Assembly (NCBI GenBank): GCA_036499165.1
Contig: DASYEE010000132.1
Location: 1 to 64,000 of the forward strand
Direction of reading: 5' to 3'
Origin: Galbitalea sp036499165
Lineage (GTDB): Bacteria > Actinomycetota > Actinomycetes > Actinomycetales > Microbacteriaceae
DNA length: 64,000 nucleotides
Made by a program: the position numbers and the translations under genes. The stretch's first letter is position 1; each line of letters begins with the position of its first letter. The notes under the pieces are model-generated. The model made no database searches. It was not told the DNA's origin and was given only the letters and a program-made list of their open reading frames with translations. This document shows positions 52,197-61,068 of this stretch, one piece after another.

Positions 52197-53489
52197 CTAC
52201 TGCCAGGTGCCGGGGCTCGTGAGTCCCGGGTAGAGCGGGTAGCCGTCGGTGAGCTTCACGACACGGGCGCGCAGGGCGTCGACATCGGGCTCCGGCAGCA
52301 GCGCGTTGGCGATGATGTCGGCGACCTCGGTGAACTCCTCGTCGCCGAAGCCGCGCGTCGCGAGCGCCGGGGTGCCGATTCGCACACCAGACGGTGTCAT
52401 CGGGGGGCGTGGGTCGAACGGTACAGCGTTGCGGTTCACGGTGATGCCGACGGAGTGCAGGATGTCTTCGGCATCCTGTCCGTGGATCGCGGCGTTGCGC
52501 AGGTCGACCAGCACCAGGTGAACGTCGGTGCCGCCGGTGAGCACGTCGATTCCTGCTGCGGTCGCATCCGTCGCCGTCAGCCGCTCGGCCAGGATCTTCG
52601 CGCCGCGAATGGTGCGCTCCTGGCGGTCCTTGAATTCGGGCTCGGCGGCGAGCTTGAACGCGGTCGCCTTGGCGGCGATCACGTGCATGAGCGGCCCGCC
52701 CTGCTGGCCCGGGAAGACGTTGGAATTGATCTTCTTCTGGATGTCCAGGTCGTTGGTCAGGATGAACCCGGACCGCGGGCCGCCGATCGTCTTGTGGACC
52801 GTCGATGACGTGACGTGCGCGTATGGCACCGGGGACGGGTGGAGGCCAGCTGCGACGAGGCCGGCGAAGTGTGCCATGTCGACCCAGAGGAGCGCACCGA
52901 CCTCATCCGCAATGGCGCGGAACGCCTCGAAGTCGAGCTGGCGCGGGTAGGCGGACCATCCGGCGATGAGCACCTGCGGGCGCACCTCCAGCGCCTTCTC
53001 GCGCACGACATCCATGTCGACACGGAACGTCTCGGGGTCGACGCCGTAGGCGTGCGCCTCGTAGAGCTTGCCCGAGAAGTTCAGACGCATGCCGTGCGTG
53101 AGGTGACCGCCGTGAGCGAGCTCGAGGCCGAGGATCCGGTCGCCGGGGGTCGCGATGGCCGAAAGTACGGCCGCATTGGCGGATGCCCCGGAGTGCGGCT
53201 GCACGTTTGCGTACGCAGAGCCGAAGAGACTCTTGGCGCGGTCGATGGCGAGCTGCTCCGCGACATCCACGAATTCGCAGCCGCCGTAGTACCGGCGCCC
53301 GGGGTAGCCCTCCGCGTACTTGTTGGTGAGCACGGAGCCCTGCGACTCGAGCACCGCGCGCGGCACGAAATTCTCGCTTGCGATCATCTCGAGAGTGTTG
53401 CGCTGGCGGCCGAGTTCACTGGCGAGGACCGCGGCGATCTCCGGGTCAACCTCAGACAGAGGTGCCGTGAAGGAATTGTTTGGGGTCAT
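52197..53489 (-). CDS. glyA: Serine hydroxymethyltransferase
   Basis: The 430-residue PLP enzyme has the PLP-lysine block VTSSTVHKTIGGPRSGF, RYYGGCEFVD and QPHSGASANAAVL. It makes glycine and methylenetetrahydrofolate. I chose ATG 53489 (AGGAG 7 nt upstream). A ZTP riboswitch lies upstream. Confidence 0.96.
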   Translation of the reverse strand: MTPNNSFTAPLSEVDPEIAAVLASELGRQRNTLEMIASENFVPRAVLESQGSVLTNKYAEGYPGRRYYGGCEFVDVAEQLAIDRAKSLFGSAYANVQPHSGASANAAVLSAIATPGDRILGLELAHGGHLTHGMRLNFSGKLYEAHAYGVDPETFRVDMDVVREKALEVRPQVLIAGWSAYPRQLDFEAFRAIADEVGALLWVDMAHFAGLVAAGLHPSPVPYAHVTSSTVHKTIGGPRSGFILTNDLDIQKKINSNVFPGQQGGPLMHVIAAKATAFKLAAEPEFKDRQERTIRGAKILAERLTATDATAAGIDVLTGGTDVHLVLVDLRNAAIHGQDAEDILHSVGITVNRNAVPFDPRPPMTPSGVRIGTPALATRGFGDEEFTEVADIIANALLPEPDVDALRARVVKLTDGYPLYPGLTSPGTWQ

Positions 53490-53536
53490 GAATGTCTCCT
53501 GACATGGTCGAAGGTTGATAGAAAGCTCTTCAAGCA

Positions 53537-53613
53537 CGTGGCCCAGGCGTACGGCCACTAACCGTGTCAGTCGCTCCCCGATGGTTACCCATCCGAACGC
53601 CAGTTGCGACGCT
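53537..53613 (-). promoter_or_regulatory. ZTP (pfl) riboswitch upstream of glyA
   Basis: On the minus strand the leader reads AACTGGCG, GGATGGG, a 3-nt loop, CCATC, GGGGAGCG, a variable linker, and then GCCGTACGCCTGGGC. These are the conserved blocks of the ZTP/pfl riboswitch, in the usual order. Such elements sense ZTP/ZMP, which builds up when folate one-carbon units are short. This fits control of glyA and folD. Confidence 0.9.
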
Positions 53614-53637
53614 GTCAGCCTACCAGCGCCGAACCCG

Positions 53638-53692
53638 TCGCTGGTTGAGCTTGTGGCCACCCTGTTGCTGGTTGAGTCTGTCGAAACCGCCC
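53638..53692. repeat. Two GGTTGAGC-type dispersed repeats
   Basis: CGCTGGTTGAGCTTGTGGCC and TTGCTGGTTGAGTCTGTCGA lie 29 nt apart in the same direction, upstream of the glyA riboswitch. The second keeps the intact CTGTCGAAACC end. Nothing else is recognised in 53614-53777. Confidence 0.7.
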
Positions 53693-53777
53693 GCACTCGC
53701 CGCCCACCAGTCCCGCATAGCCGTCGACCAGGTCGGGCCCAGGCTTAGCCATTAGGCAGTGCCGCGGGCGCACGCTA

Positions 53778-54296
53778 TCACCAGCCGGCGGCAGCTCTGA
53801 GGCGGGTCGCTAATTCGGCCGGCGACGCGGACGTGGAATCAAGGACCAGATCGTCGAGCGCGGCCGCATCCAGTATTGCGCTCAACTCAGGCGCGCGACG
53901 CAGATGCCAGTCCAACACAGGGGAGTCATCCGCATGCCGCTGCGTTATGCGCGCTGCGATAACTTCAGCATTGGCTACGACTCGGCAGACCAGCACGCCG
54001 TCTGACTGCAACGCTTCCTCGTACCTCGGAACCTGCGCTGCCTCTTCTATTACGCCGGCGAGGACGAAGTGCTGGGCACCAGCACGACGATAGTTGTCGG
54101 CGACGTGCCGGAGATTTTCGAGCTCGAGTCGATGATTGAAGCGGTCGCTGGCGGGCGCCGGCCAGAACCGGCGCAAGCTGTCCAGGTCGATGAGAGCGTG
54201 CGGATGCCCTGCTGACGTTTCAAGCGCGCTCATGGCCTCAGCCAATGTCGACTTGCCCGCCCCAACGGTGCCATTAATGAAGACGCTGTCGACCAT
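53778..54296 (-). CDS. P-loop nucleotide kinase-like protein
   Basis: The 172-residue protein begins with Walker A INGTVGAGKST (about 7-17), an Asp-Ser pair (LIDLDSLRRFWP) like a Walker B or substrate site and an arginine-rich lid (RITQRHADD). It resembles small adenylylate- or shikimate-kinase-fold enzymes. No partner is obvious. Confidence 0.7.
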   Translation of the reverse strand: MVDSVFINGTVGAGKSTLAEAMSALETSAGHPHALIDLDSLRRFWPAPASDRFNHRLELENLRHVADNYRRAGAQHFVLAGVIEEAAQVPRYEEALQSDGVLVCRVVANAEVIAARITQRHADDSPVLDWHLRRAPELSAILDAAALDDLVLDSTSASPAELATRLRAAAGW

Positions 54297-54385
54297 GGTT
54301 TGAGACTGCCACAGAACTTACCGTTTCGATTGTGCAGGCAGGCTTGTCTCGCGGGCGCCCCAGCCCAAATTATGCCCGGGCGCGG

Positions 54386-55309
54386 CTACTCGACCAGCGG
54401 AGTGGACGCAAGGAGCGCCAGGACCTCGGCGAGCGTTGGAGCGGTCGCGGGGCCGCGGCGGGTGACGGCAAGGGCAGCGCAGGCATTGGCTCGGCGAGCG
54501 GCCTCCCTCGGCATGACGCCGGCCGCGAGGGCAGCAAGAAAAGCGCCAGCGTGCGCATCGCCAGCGCCGTTGGTGTCGATCGCGTCGACCTCGAAGCCCC
54601 GGATGTGCTCGATCACGCCGTCGACGCCGAGCAGGCATCCGCCCGCACCGAGCCGCACGAGCACGTTGCCCGAGCCCGCGAGGATGTCCGCGGCCGTCGC
54701 GACACTCCCTTTGCCCGTGAGCAGCACCGCTTCGCGCTCGTTGCAGCTCATCCAGTCTGCGCGCGCGTTGGCGAGTGCCCAGACCTCGGGAGAGATCTCC
54801 GCGACGAGGGGACCAGGGTCGAGAAGCACCGTGTGCGATGCGTCGAGTGCGTCGAGCCACGGCCCGAGCACGCCGCCGTTGGTGCTCGGCAGCAGCCCGT
54901 AGCCCGAGACCAGCACGAGATCGCCGGGTCTCGTTTCGATCGATTCCACAGCAGACGTGGTGAGCTCAGCCTCCGCGCCGAAGACGGTGACGAAGGTCCG
55001 CTCGCCGCCATCGTCGACGAGCGCCAGGTCATACCCGCTGTCGCGCGCGCCGTCGATCGGCACCAGCGTCTCGATTGCGGCCGCAGCGAGCGACGAGCGC
55101 ACGAGGTCGCCGAAATACCCGGTACCGTGGCCGCCGGCATACGCCGTCGGAAGTCCCTGCCTGACCGCAGCGACCATAGCGTTGAACGCTCCGCCGGCGG
55201 CGATGCTCGATGCGGTGGCGAGCACATCCGTGCCGCGCTCCGGCAGCGCTGGCACATTCGTCACAAGGTCGACGACAACGTTGCCGACACTGACCAGTCG
55301 CCGGCTCAC
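54386..55309 (-). CDS. PfkB-family sugar or nucleoside kinase
   Basis: The 307-residue kinase has the N-terminal GNVVVDLVTNVPALPERGTDV, the glycine-rich GGAFNAM (39-45) and the C-terminal signature DTNGAGDAHAGAF with catalytic D251. It phosphorylates a sugar or nucleoside. It is the last gene of the NCS1/hydrolase/GntR/glycohydrolase cluster. The final residues PLVE and the stop are provided by the dispersed repeat CTACTCGACCAGCGG (54386-54400). Confidence 0.88.
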   Translation of the reverse strand: MSRRLVSVGNVVVDLVTNVPALPERGTDVLATASSIAAGGAFNAMVAAVRQGLPTAYAGGHGTGYFGDLVRSSLAAAAIETLVPIDGARDSGYDLALVDDGGERTFVTVFGAEAELTTSAVESIETRPGDLVLVSGYGLLPSTNGGVLGPWLDALDASHTVLLDPGPLVAEISPEVWALANARADWMSCNEREAVLLTGKGSVATAADILAGSGNVLVRLGAGGCLLGVDGVIEHIRGFEVDAIDTNGAGDAHAGAFLAALAAGVMPREAARRANACAALAVTRRGPATAPTLAEVLALLASTPLVE

Positions 55310-55322
55310 GGGGCACGCCCGC

Positions 55323-56324
55323 TCACGACAAAGCCGCCCGCACTGCCAACAGCCCGTCGGCCACCCGCTCGAGCTCCAGATGATTCACGCGCGCCACGGT
55401 GTCACGCGCTTCGACCGGATACGCGTCGACCCCGTGGATTGCCCCACCGATCGCCCCCGCCATGGCCGCAACTGTGTCGCTGTCGCCACCGAGTGCCGCG
55501 GCCGCTCGAACGGCGCTCCACGGGTCATCCGGGAAGGTCGCGAGCACTCCGAACGCTGCTGGCACCGACTCCTGGCTGGCGAGGCTCGTGCCGATCACCT
55601 CGTAGATGCGGGTGAGACTGCGCTCCGGGTCAGCCGGTTCCGCGAGGTCGATGGCCAACCGGATGCGCGCCGCGACATCCGCCGCAGCGACCCAGTAGCC
55701 GCGCGCGGCGCCGAGCTCGGCCGCCGCAATCGCCGTATCGAACGCGACCCGCGACTCTGCGCCGTCGATCCCGGCGCTGACCGCGCCCGCCACAGCAGAC
55801 GCCGCCGCGATCGCGACCCCTGTGTTGTGGCTGGCGAGACACGATTCGACCACGCGGTCGACGAGCGCCTCCAGGTCTGTCGTATCGACCGCGATACCCA
55901 CCGGCGTCACCCGCATTGCGGCGCCGTTCGTCGTGCCGAACCGGCCGGATTCCGTCGCGGGTTCGCCCGCGATGACCGCATCGACGGCCCGCTTCGTGGA
56001 TGGCCCCAGCAGGTCGAGCGAACCGCGCGCTCGCATCGAGTCCTCCCAGCGCACGAGCGCGTGCGCGAACGACTCCGGATCGACGTGACCCGCGCCCTCC
56101 ACGAGAAGCCGGGCAAGCAGCAGCGCCTGTTCAGTGTCATCCGTGATGGATGCCGCAGCCATCCCGCGCGCCAGAGGATGATCGTCCGCGGCAGGCTCGA
56201 ACCACTCGATCGACCCGTACCGGTCGGCGATCGCCTGGCGCGACATCAGCTGCGTCGGCATGCCGAGAGCATCGCCGATCGCCAGCCCGAACAGCGCACC
56301 GATCGCGCCCGAACGCCCGCTCAC
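55323..56324 (-). CDS. ADP-ribosylglycohydrolase-family protein
   Basis: The 333-residue helical protein has the family metal-site blocks: GALFGLAIGDALGMPTQ, SITDDTEQALLLARLL (TDD) and GGDSDTVAAMAGAIGGAIHG. Relatives remove ADP-ribose or other ribosyl groups. The GTG start overlaps the gntR stop (GTGA). Next to a permease and PfkB kinase it probably cleaves an N-ribosyl compound rather than acting on proteins (inference). Confidence 0.9.
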   Translation of the reverse strand: MSGRSGAIGALFGLAIGDALGMPTQLMSRQAIADRYGSIEWFEPAADDHPLARGMAAASITDDTEQALLLARLLVEGAGHVDPESFAHALVRWEDSMRARGSLDLLGPSTKRAVDAVIAGEPATESGRFGTTNGAAMRVTPVGIAVDTTDLEALVDRVVESCLASHNTGVAIAAASAVAGAVSAGIDGAESRVAFDTAIAAAELGAARGYWVAAADVAARIRLAIDLAEPADPERSLTRIYEVIGTSLASQESVPAAFGVLATFPDDPWSAVRAAAALGGDSDTVAAMAGAIGGAIHGVDAYPVEARDTVARVNHLELERVADGLLAVRAALS

Positions 56325-57043
56325 AGCGCCTGCGCGAACTGGAAGTGCAACCGAAAGTGATCGGGGTCGAGCAGGCTCTCGACGTTCTCGACCAGCCCGC
56401 CTTCCGCCGTGCGCGTGACACAGCGCGACCACAGGAACGACTCCCCCGCCGCTCGACCGAGCAGTTCGGCTTCCGCCGATGGCAGCCGCCTGATCTCGAC
56501 CCACTGCTCACCCTGGGCGGCGATGAGTTCGGCGTCGCGCAGCAGTTGCGTCAGCGAACCGGCAGCACGTCCGTCCGCGACCGCCGCCATAACGGCTGGT
56601 GTCGCCGGAATCCTCGACCGCTCGTACGAAATGACGCCAACCCCATCCGCCGATCGGAGCCGGTCGATAACCACGAACCGATCGGATGTCTCCCCCAGCT
56701 CTGCCGCCAGCGCCGGGTCGTTGATCTCGTCGAGGTTCAGCACCTCGACGCGGGTCGCGACCCCGTGATCCTGAAGCGCGCGGGCCCAGCCGAGTTCGAC
56801 ATCCAGGGGGTTCCCGTCGAAGGTGACGAACGATCCCTTGCCCGAACGGGTCGCAATGAGCCCGGCCTCGCCCAGCTCGGAGAGCGCGGCACGAACAGTG
56901 TTGCGGCTGACCGAGAACCGCTCGGCGAGCGCCGTTTCGCCCGGCAGCCGCCGACCGCGCGGCATACTCCCCCGACGGATCTCGCCACCCAGCACCTGCA
57001 CGATGTGCTCGTGCTTCAGCGGCGGCTGGCGCGACTCAGGCAC
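56321..57043 (-). CDS. GntR/HutC-family regulator
   Basis: The 240-residue protein has an N-terminal winged helix (LPGETALAERFSVSRNTVRAALSELGEAGLIATRSGKGSFV) and a UTRA-type ligand domain (FVVIDRLRSADGVGVISYERSRIP). I chose GTG 57043, just after the hydrolase stop. It likely controls the cluster in response to the imported compound or its product. Confidence 0.9.
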   Translation of the reverse strand: MPESRQPPLKHEHIVQVLGGEIRRGSMPRGRRLPGETALAERFSVSRNTVRAALSELGEAGLIATRSGKGSFVTFDGNPLDVELGWARALQDHGVATRVEVLNLDEINDPALAAELGETSDRFVVIDRLRSADGVGVISYERSRIPATPAVMAAVADGRAAGSLTQLLRDAELIAAQGEQWVEIRRLPSAEAELLGRAAGESFLWSRCVTRTAEGGLVENVESLLDPDHFRLHFQFAQAL

Positions 57044-57044
57044 G

Positions 57045-57605
57045 TCAGCGCCCCTCGGCGAGGATCGTCGCAGAATCGGTGATCTCGATGAGCGGCCCAT
57101 AGAGTGCCATGGCGTCGATCGCGCGGTGGTGATCAACTTCGCTGAGCCCGGCGCAGGCATCCTGCACAACGCGGATGTGGATGCCCGCGTCCGCCGCCGC
57201 AAGCGCGGTCGAGATCACGCAGCAGTCGGTCGAGACCCCGACCAGCACCATCTCGTCGCTTTCACCCATCGCGGCAGCGAGGTCGTCGCCCCATTTGCCG
57301 AAGGTGGTCTTGGTGACGACCTGGTGGGTATCCGTCTTCAACCCCGCAGTGATGTCGTACAGCGGGTCGGTCGGCGGCACCAGCGCGAACGGCCACAGCT
57401 CGTAGTAAGGAACCCACGCACCGACGGGCTTCTCGGGGGCGACGAACCGCGTGAAGATCACCCGGTCGCCGAACGCCGACACGAGAGACGCGACGGTCGG
57501 TTCGATGAGCGCGTATCCGGGCGTCGCCCACTGGCTCGTCGGATCACCGAAAATGACCTGCATATCGATGACGACGAGCCAGGGGGCGTGCGCAGAACCG
57601 GTCAC
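57045..57605 (-). CDS. Isochorismatase-like cysteine hydrolase
   Basis: The 186-residue enzyme has the catalytic triad D14 (LVVIDMQ), K99 (VTKTTFGKW) and C129 (GVSTDCCV). Family members include nicotinamidases and carbamoyl hydrolases that cleave C-N bonds. The GTG start overlaps the permease stop. Confidence 0.88.
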   Translation of the reverse strand: MTGSAHAPWLVVIDMQVIFGDPTSQWATPGYALIEPTVASLVSAFGDRVIFTRFVAPEKPVGAWVPYYELWPFALVPPTDPLYDITAGLKTDTHQVVTKTTFGKWGDDLAAAMGESDEMVLVGVSTDCCVISTALAAADAGIHIRVVQDACAGLSEVDHHRAIDAMALYGPLIEITDSATILAEGR

Positions 57606-59107
57606 GGCCGGGGAACTCCGACGGGCGCCTCAGCGGGCAGGGTGTGGTCGACCGGAAGGGCCTCCTGGCGACGGACGGCCCTGGCGCTGAAGATCAGGGT
57701 GCCGAGGAATCCGATCAGCAGTGACACCAGGACACCGAGGTTTGCGTAGGCCCAGGCGTCGTGGAACTTCGTGCCACCCAGCGACAGGATGTAGCCCTGC
57801 CAGTTCAGCCAGTCCGGGGTGCCGTACGTGTTCGTGACGAGACCCCAGCCGAGCCCCGTTCCGAGGACAACGAGGATGATCGCGAGCGGACGAACATTGC
57901 CGTAGCGACCCTTCGGGTCATACAGGTCGCGCTCGCTGTAGTCCTTACGGCGCAGGAGAATGTCCGCGATCATGATGCCAGCCCACGCGGCCACAGGCAC
58001 GCCCAGCGTGACCAGGAACGCCTCGAAGGGTGCGATGAAGCTCGACGCGTAGAACACGACGTAGATGGCACCGATGACCATGACGACTCCGTCGATTCCC
58101 GCTGCGGCGGGGCGAGGGATGCGGATGCCCGCACTCAACAGTGCGAGTCCCGACGAGTAGATGTCGAGCACTGCTCCACCGACGAGCCCCAGAATGGCGA
58201 CGATCGCAAACGGCACCAGGAACCAGACGGGCAGGATCGAGGTCAGTGCGCCGATCGGATCCGCACCAATTGCCGCCGAAAGCTTGGTCGACGACCCCGC
58301 GAGCAGCAGGCCGAAGATGACGAGAACGACCGGGGCAAGCGCCGCGCCGAAGGTCGTCCAGCCGATGACACCGCCGCTTCCCGTCTTTCGCGGCAGGTAC
58401 CGGGAGTAATCGGCGGCGGCGTTCACCCAGCCCAGGCCAAACCCGGTCATGACGAAGACGAGAGCCCCGATCAGGGCCTGTGTGTCACCCGACGGCAGCG
58501 AGGAAACCCGCGAGAGGTCGATGTGCGGAAGAGCAAGAACGATGTACACGACGGTCAGGACGCCCGTGATCACCGTGATCCAGAGCTGCAACTTCATGAT
58601 CAGGTCGAACCCGATGACGCCGGCTCCGATGATCAGCACGACCACGATGATGAGGGCCACGATCTTCGTCGTGACGCCGCCGTTCCAGCCGAGCCGATCA
58701 AAGACGGTAGAGGTCGCGAGCACCGCGAGCGCCGTGAGTGCCGTCTCCCATCCGACCGTGAGAATCCACGAGATGACTGCTGGCAGCTTGTTACCGTTGA
58801 CGCCGAACGCAGCGCGACTGAGGACCATGGTCGGCGCAGATCCCCTCTTGCCCGCGATCGCGATGACGCCGCAGAGGAAGAACGAGATCACGACGCCGAT
58901 GATGCTGACGATCGTCGCCTGCCAGAACGAGATGCCGAAGCCGAGCACGAACGAGCCGTAGCTGAGGCCCAGCACCGACACGTTCGCCGCGAACCACGGC
59001 CAGAACAGGCTGCTCGCCTTGCCCTTGCGCTCGGACTCGCTGATGGTGTTGATGCCGTTCAGCTCTATGCCGCCGCGAGCCGGAGCCTCGGTTGTGGGGG
59101 TTGCCAC
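57602..59107 (-). CDS. NCS1-family purine/pyrimidine/allantoin permease
   Basis: The 501-residue membrane protein has twelve predicted helices and the NCS1 patterns WPWFAANVSVLGLSYGSF, GWVNAAADYSRYLP and SGLALLSAG. I chose GTG 59107 (GAGGA 6 nt upstream) over the ATG at 59113. It is the first gene of the cluster. The spacer in front has two tandem 10-nt CCTGTTCAG[AT] units (59165-59184). Confidence 0.88.
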   Translation of the reverse strand: MATPTTEAPARGGIELNGINTISESERKGKASSLFWPWFAANVSVLGLSYGSFVLGFGISFWQATIVSIIGVVISFFLCGVIAIAGKRGSAPTMVLSRAAFGVNGNKLPAVISWILTVGWETALTALAVLATSTVFDRLGWNGGVTTKIVALIIVVVLIIGAGVIGFDLIMKLQLWITVITGVLTVVYIVLALPHIDLSRVSSLPSGDTQALIGALVFVMTGFGLGWVNAAADYSRYLPRKTGSGGVIGWTTFGAALAPVVLVIFGLLLAGSSTKLSAAIGADPIGALTSILPVWFLVPFAIVAILGLVGGAVLDIYSSGLALLSAGIRIPRPAAAGIDGVVMVIGAIYVVFYASSFIAPFEAFLVTLGVPVAAWAGIMIADILLRRKDYSERDLYDPKGRYGNVRPLAIILVVLGTGLGWGLVTNTYGTPDWLNWQGYILSLGGTKFHDAWAYANLGVLVSLLIGFLGTLIFSARAVRRQEALPVDHTLPAEAPVGVPRP

Positions 59108-59164
59108 GATCATCCTCGTTTCGTTGCACTGCCGTTCAGGAGCACCGCCGTCAGGAGCGCTGCA

Positions 59165-59184
59165 CCTGTTCAGACCTGTTCAGT
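59165..59184. promoter_or_regulatory. Possible GntR site upstream of the NCS1 gene
   Basis: The direct repeat CCTGTTCAGA/CCTGTTCAGT lies about 60 nt from the permease start. It is a candidate binding site for the cluster's GntR regulator; there is no second site for comparison. Confidence 0.35.
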
Positions 59185-59228
59185 CCGTACGGAGAAACTA
59201 CTGCGAGCCGCGCAACGCCGTCAAGAAG

Positions 59229-60116
59229 TTATTTCACGGCTCCTGCGGTCATGCCGCCGATCAGGTGCTTCTCGATGAGCGCGAACAGGATGACCACGGG
59301 CACGATCGCGATCAGCGAAGCCGCGAACATCTGCGACCAGTTCTGCTGGTAGGCCGTGACGTAGGAGTTGATGCCCACGGTCAACGGCTTCAGCGAGTCA
59401 TCCTGGATCAGGGTGAGAGCGACGACATATTCGTTCCAGGCCGCGATGAACGTGAAGGTGACGGCGGTCACGACACCGGGAAGCGTCAGCGGAAGCATGA
59501 TCCGGATCATCGTCCCAAAGCGGCCGGCACCGTCGATCGACGCCGCCTCCTCGATTTCCCGCGGGATCGCCCCGAAGAAGCCCTGGAGTATCCACAGCGC
59601 GAACGCGATGTTGAAGGCGGAGTCCGTGAGGATCAGCGCGCCATAGGAGTTGATGAGTCCGAGATCGTAGAACTCGCGATAGATGCCCACGACGAGGCTC
59701 GTCGGTGCAAACATCTGCGTGATCACGATGAGGCTGAGGAACGCGAGCCGTCCACGGAACGAGAACCGAGCCGTGAAATATGCGGCAGGAATCGCCACCA
59801 GGATGACGATGATCGTCGACGAGATCGCCACGATCAGCGAGGTCTTCAGCCAGTTCTGGAATGCCGGATCAGTGATGACCTGCACGAACGCCTGCCCAGT
59901 CCACGTCTTCGGAAAGAAGGTCGGCGGGGTCGCGAGAACCTCGCCCGCTGGACGCAGCGCATCCAGCAGCATCACGAGGTATGGCGCGATGAAGACGATG
60001 ACGACAACAAGCCCGGCGACAGGAAGCACCCACCGGCGAGCGCCGTTCCAGCCCCTCTTCGGTCGGCGAATCCCTGTTGTTGGTTGAGCCTGTCGAAACC
60101 CGCCTGCCGCGCTCAC
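59229..60116 (-). CDS. Sugar ABC transporter permease, MalG type
   Basis: The 295-residue permease has six helices and the EAA loop (EIEEAASIDGAGRFGTMIRIMLPLTLPG). The GTG start overlaps the malF-type stop (GTGA). Codons 6-15 are encoded by the dispersed repeat GGTTTCGACAGGCTCAACCA, giving the odd N-terminus GFRQAQPTTG before the first helix. Confidence 0.92.
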   Translation of the reverse strand: MSAAGGFRQAQPTTGIRRPKRGWNGARRWVLPVAGLVVVIVFIAPYLVMLLDALRPAGEVLATPPTFFPKTWTGQAFVQVITDPAFQNWLKTSLIVAISSTIIVILVAIPAAYFTARFSFRGRLAFLSLIVITQMFAPTSLVVGIYREFYDLGLINSYGALILTDSAFNIAFALWILQGFFGAIPREIEEAASIDGAGRFGTMIRIMLPLTLPGVVTAVTFTFIAAWNEYVVALTLIQDDSLKPLTVGINSYVTAYQQNWSQMFAASLIAIVPVVILFALIEKHLIGGMTAGAVK

Positions 60117-61063
60117 TTCTTCTCCGCCTCTCGCCAGTTCACGAACCGGAGGTAGATGCCGACCGCGATCAGGATGATGAACACGTTGAAGATGCCGGCC
60201 GCTGCCGACTCGCCGACATCGTGCTGCGCACTCTTGAACGCCAGCTTGTACATGTAGGTGATGAGGGTGTCGTTTCCGAATCCGGGGTTCGAGCCGTTCA
60301 GGATCCAGTTGATCGGGAACGAGTTGAAGACGTAGATCATGTTGAGCACGACGCCGATCAGGATCGCCGGCCGCAGCAGCGGGAGCGTGATCTGCCGGTA
60401 GGTCTGCCACGCGCTCGATCCGTCGATTCTGGCGGCCTCGTAGACGTCCGTCGGGATGGCGTTCAGCCCGGCCACGAAGAGATATGCCGTGAACGGAATA
60501 GACACGAAGACCCCGACCGCGATCATCGACGGCATCGTGTAGTGCGAGTCACCGAGCCAGTCGATGGGCCTGTGGATGATCCCGACCGTGATCAGCGCCT
60601 GGTTGATGATGCCGTGGTAGTAGTCGAACATCAGCCGGAACAGCTGGCTCGAGATCACCAACGCCGATGCCCACGGCACGATGACGGCCCAGCGCACCAC
60701 CCTGCGACCCCAGAACTCCTTCGAGAGGAATTGCGCGAGCGCCAGGCTGATCAGGATCGTGAGAATCACGACAAGCGCGACCCAGACGACGGTATTCCAC
60801 ACCACCTGAAGCAGGTCAGGGCTCGTCAGAAAGTTCACGTAGTTCGTGAACCCGGCAGGCCCGAGCCGCAGCCCGATGATCGAATACTTGTTGAAGGATG
60901 TCGCCACCAGCGTGATGGCCGGATAGACCACCACCCCGAGGATGAGCACGAGCGCCGGCGCCAGCCACAGCAGCGCCTCGAGAAGCGAGGCGGTACCGGG
61001 TGCCCGGCGGCGGCGCCGGGACCGGCGCGTCACCGCTACCGGTCCCGGCGTCACACTAGCCAT
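60113..61063 (-). CDS. Sugar ABC transporter permease, MalF type
   Basis: The 316-residue permease has a basic N-terminus, six helices and the EAA loop (DVYEAARIDGSSAWQTYRQITLPLLRPAI). It is the partner of the MalG-type protein and lies 5 nt after the binding-protein gene. Confidence 0.93.
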   Translation of the reverse strand: MASVTPGPVAVTRRSRRRRRAPGTASLLEALLWLAPALVLILGVVVYPAITLVATSFNKYSIIGLRLGPAGFTNYVNFLTSPDLLQVVWNTVVWVALVVILTILISLALAQFLSKEFWGRRVVRWAVIVPWASALVISSQLFRLMFDYYHGIINQALITVGIIHRPIDWLGDSHYTMPSMIAVGVFVSIPFTAYLFVAGLNAIPTDVYEAARIDGSSAWQTYRQITLPLLRPAILIGVVLNMIYVFNSFPINWILNGSNPGFGNDTLITYMYKLAFKSAQHDVGESAAAGIFNVFIILIAVGIYLRFVNWREAEKK

Positions 61064-61068
61064 GCTTG

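Noticed and set aside
57761..59278. 505-residue plus-strand open frame
   Set aside because: Antisense to the NCS1 permease, with very charged low-complexity sequence.
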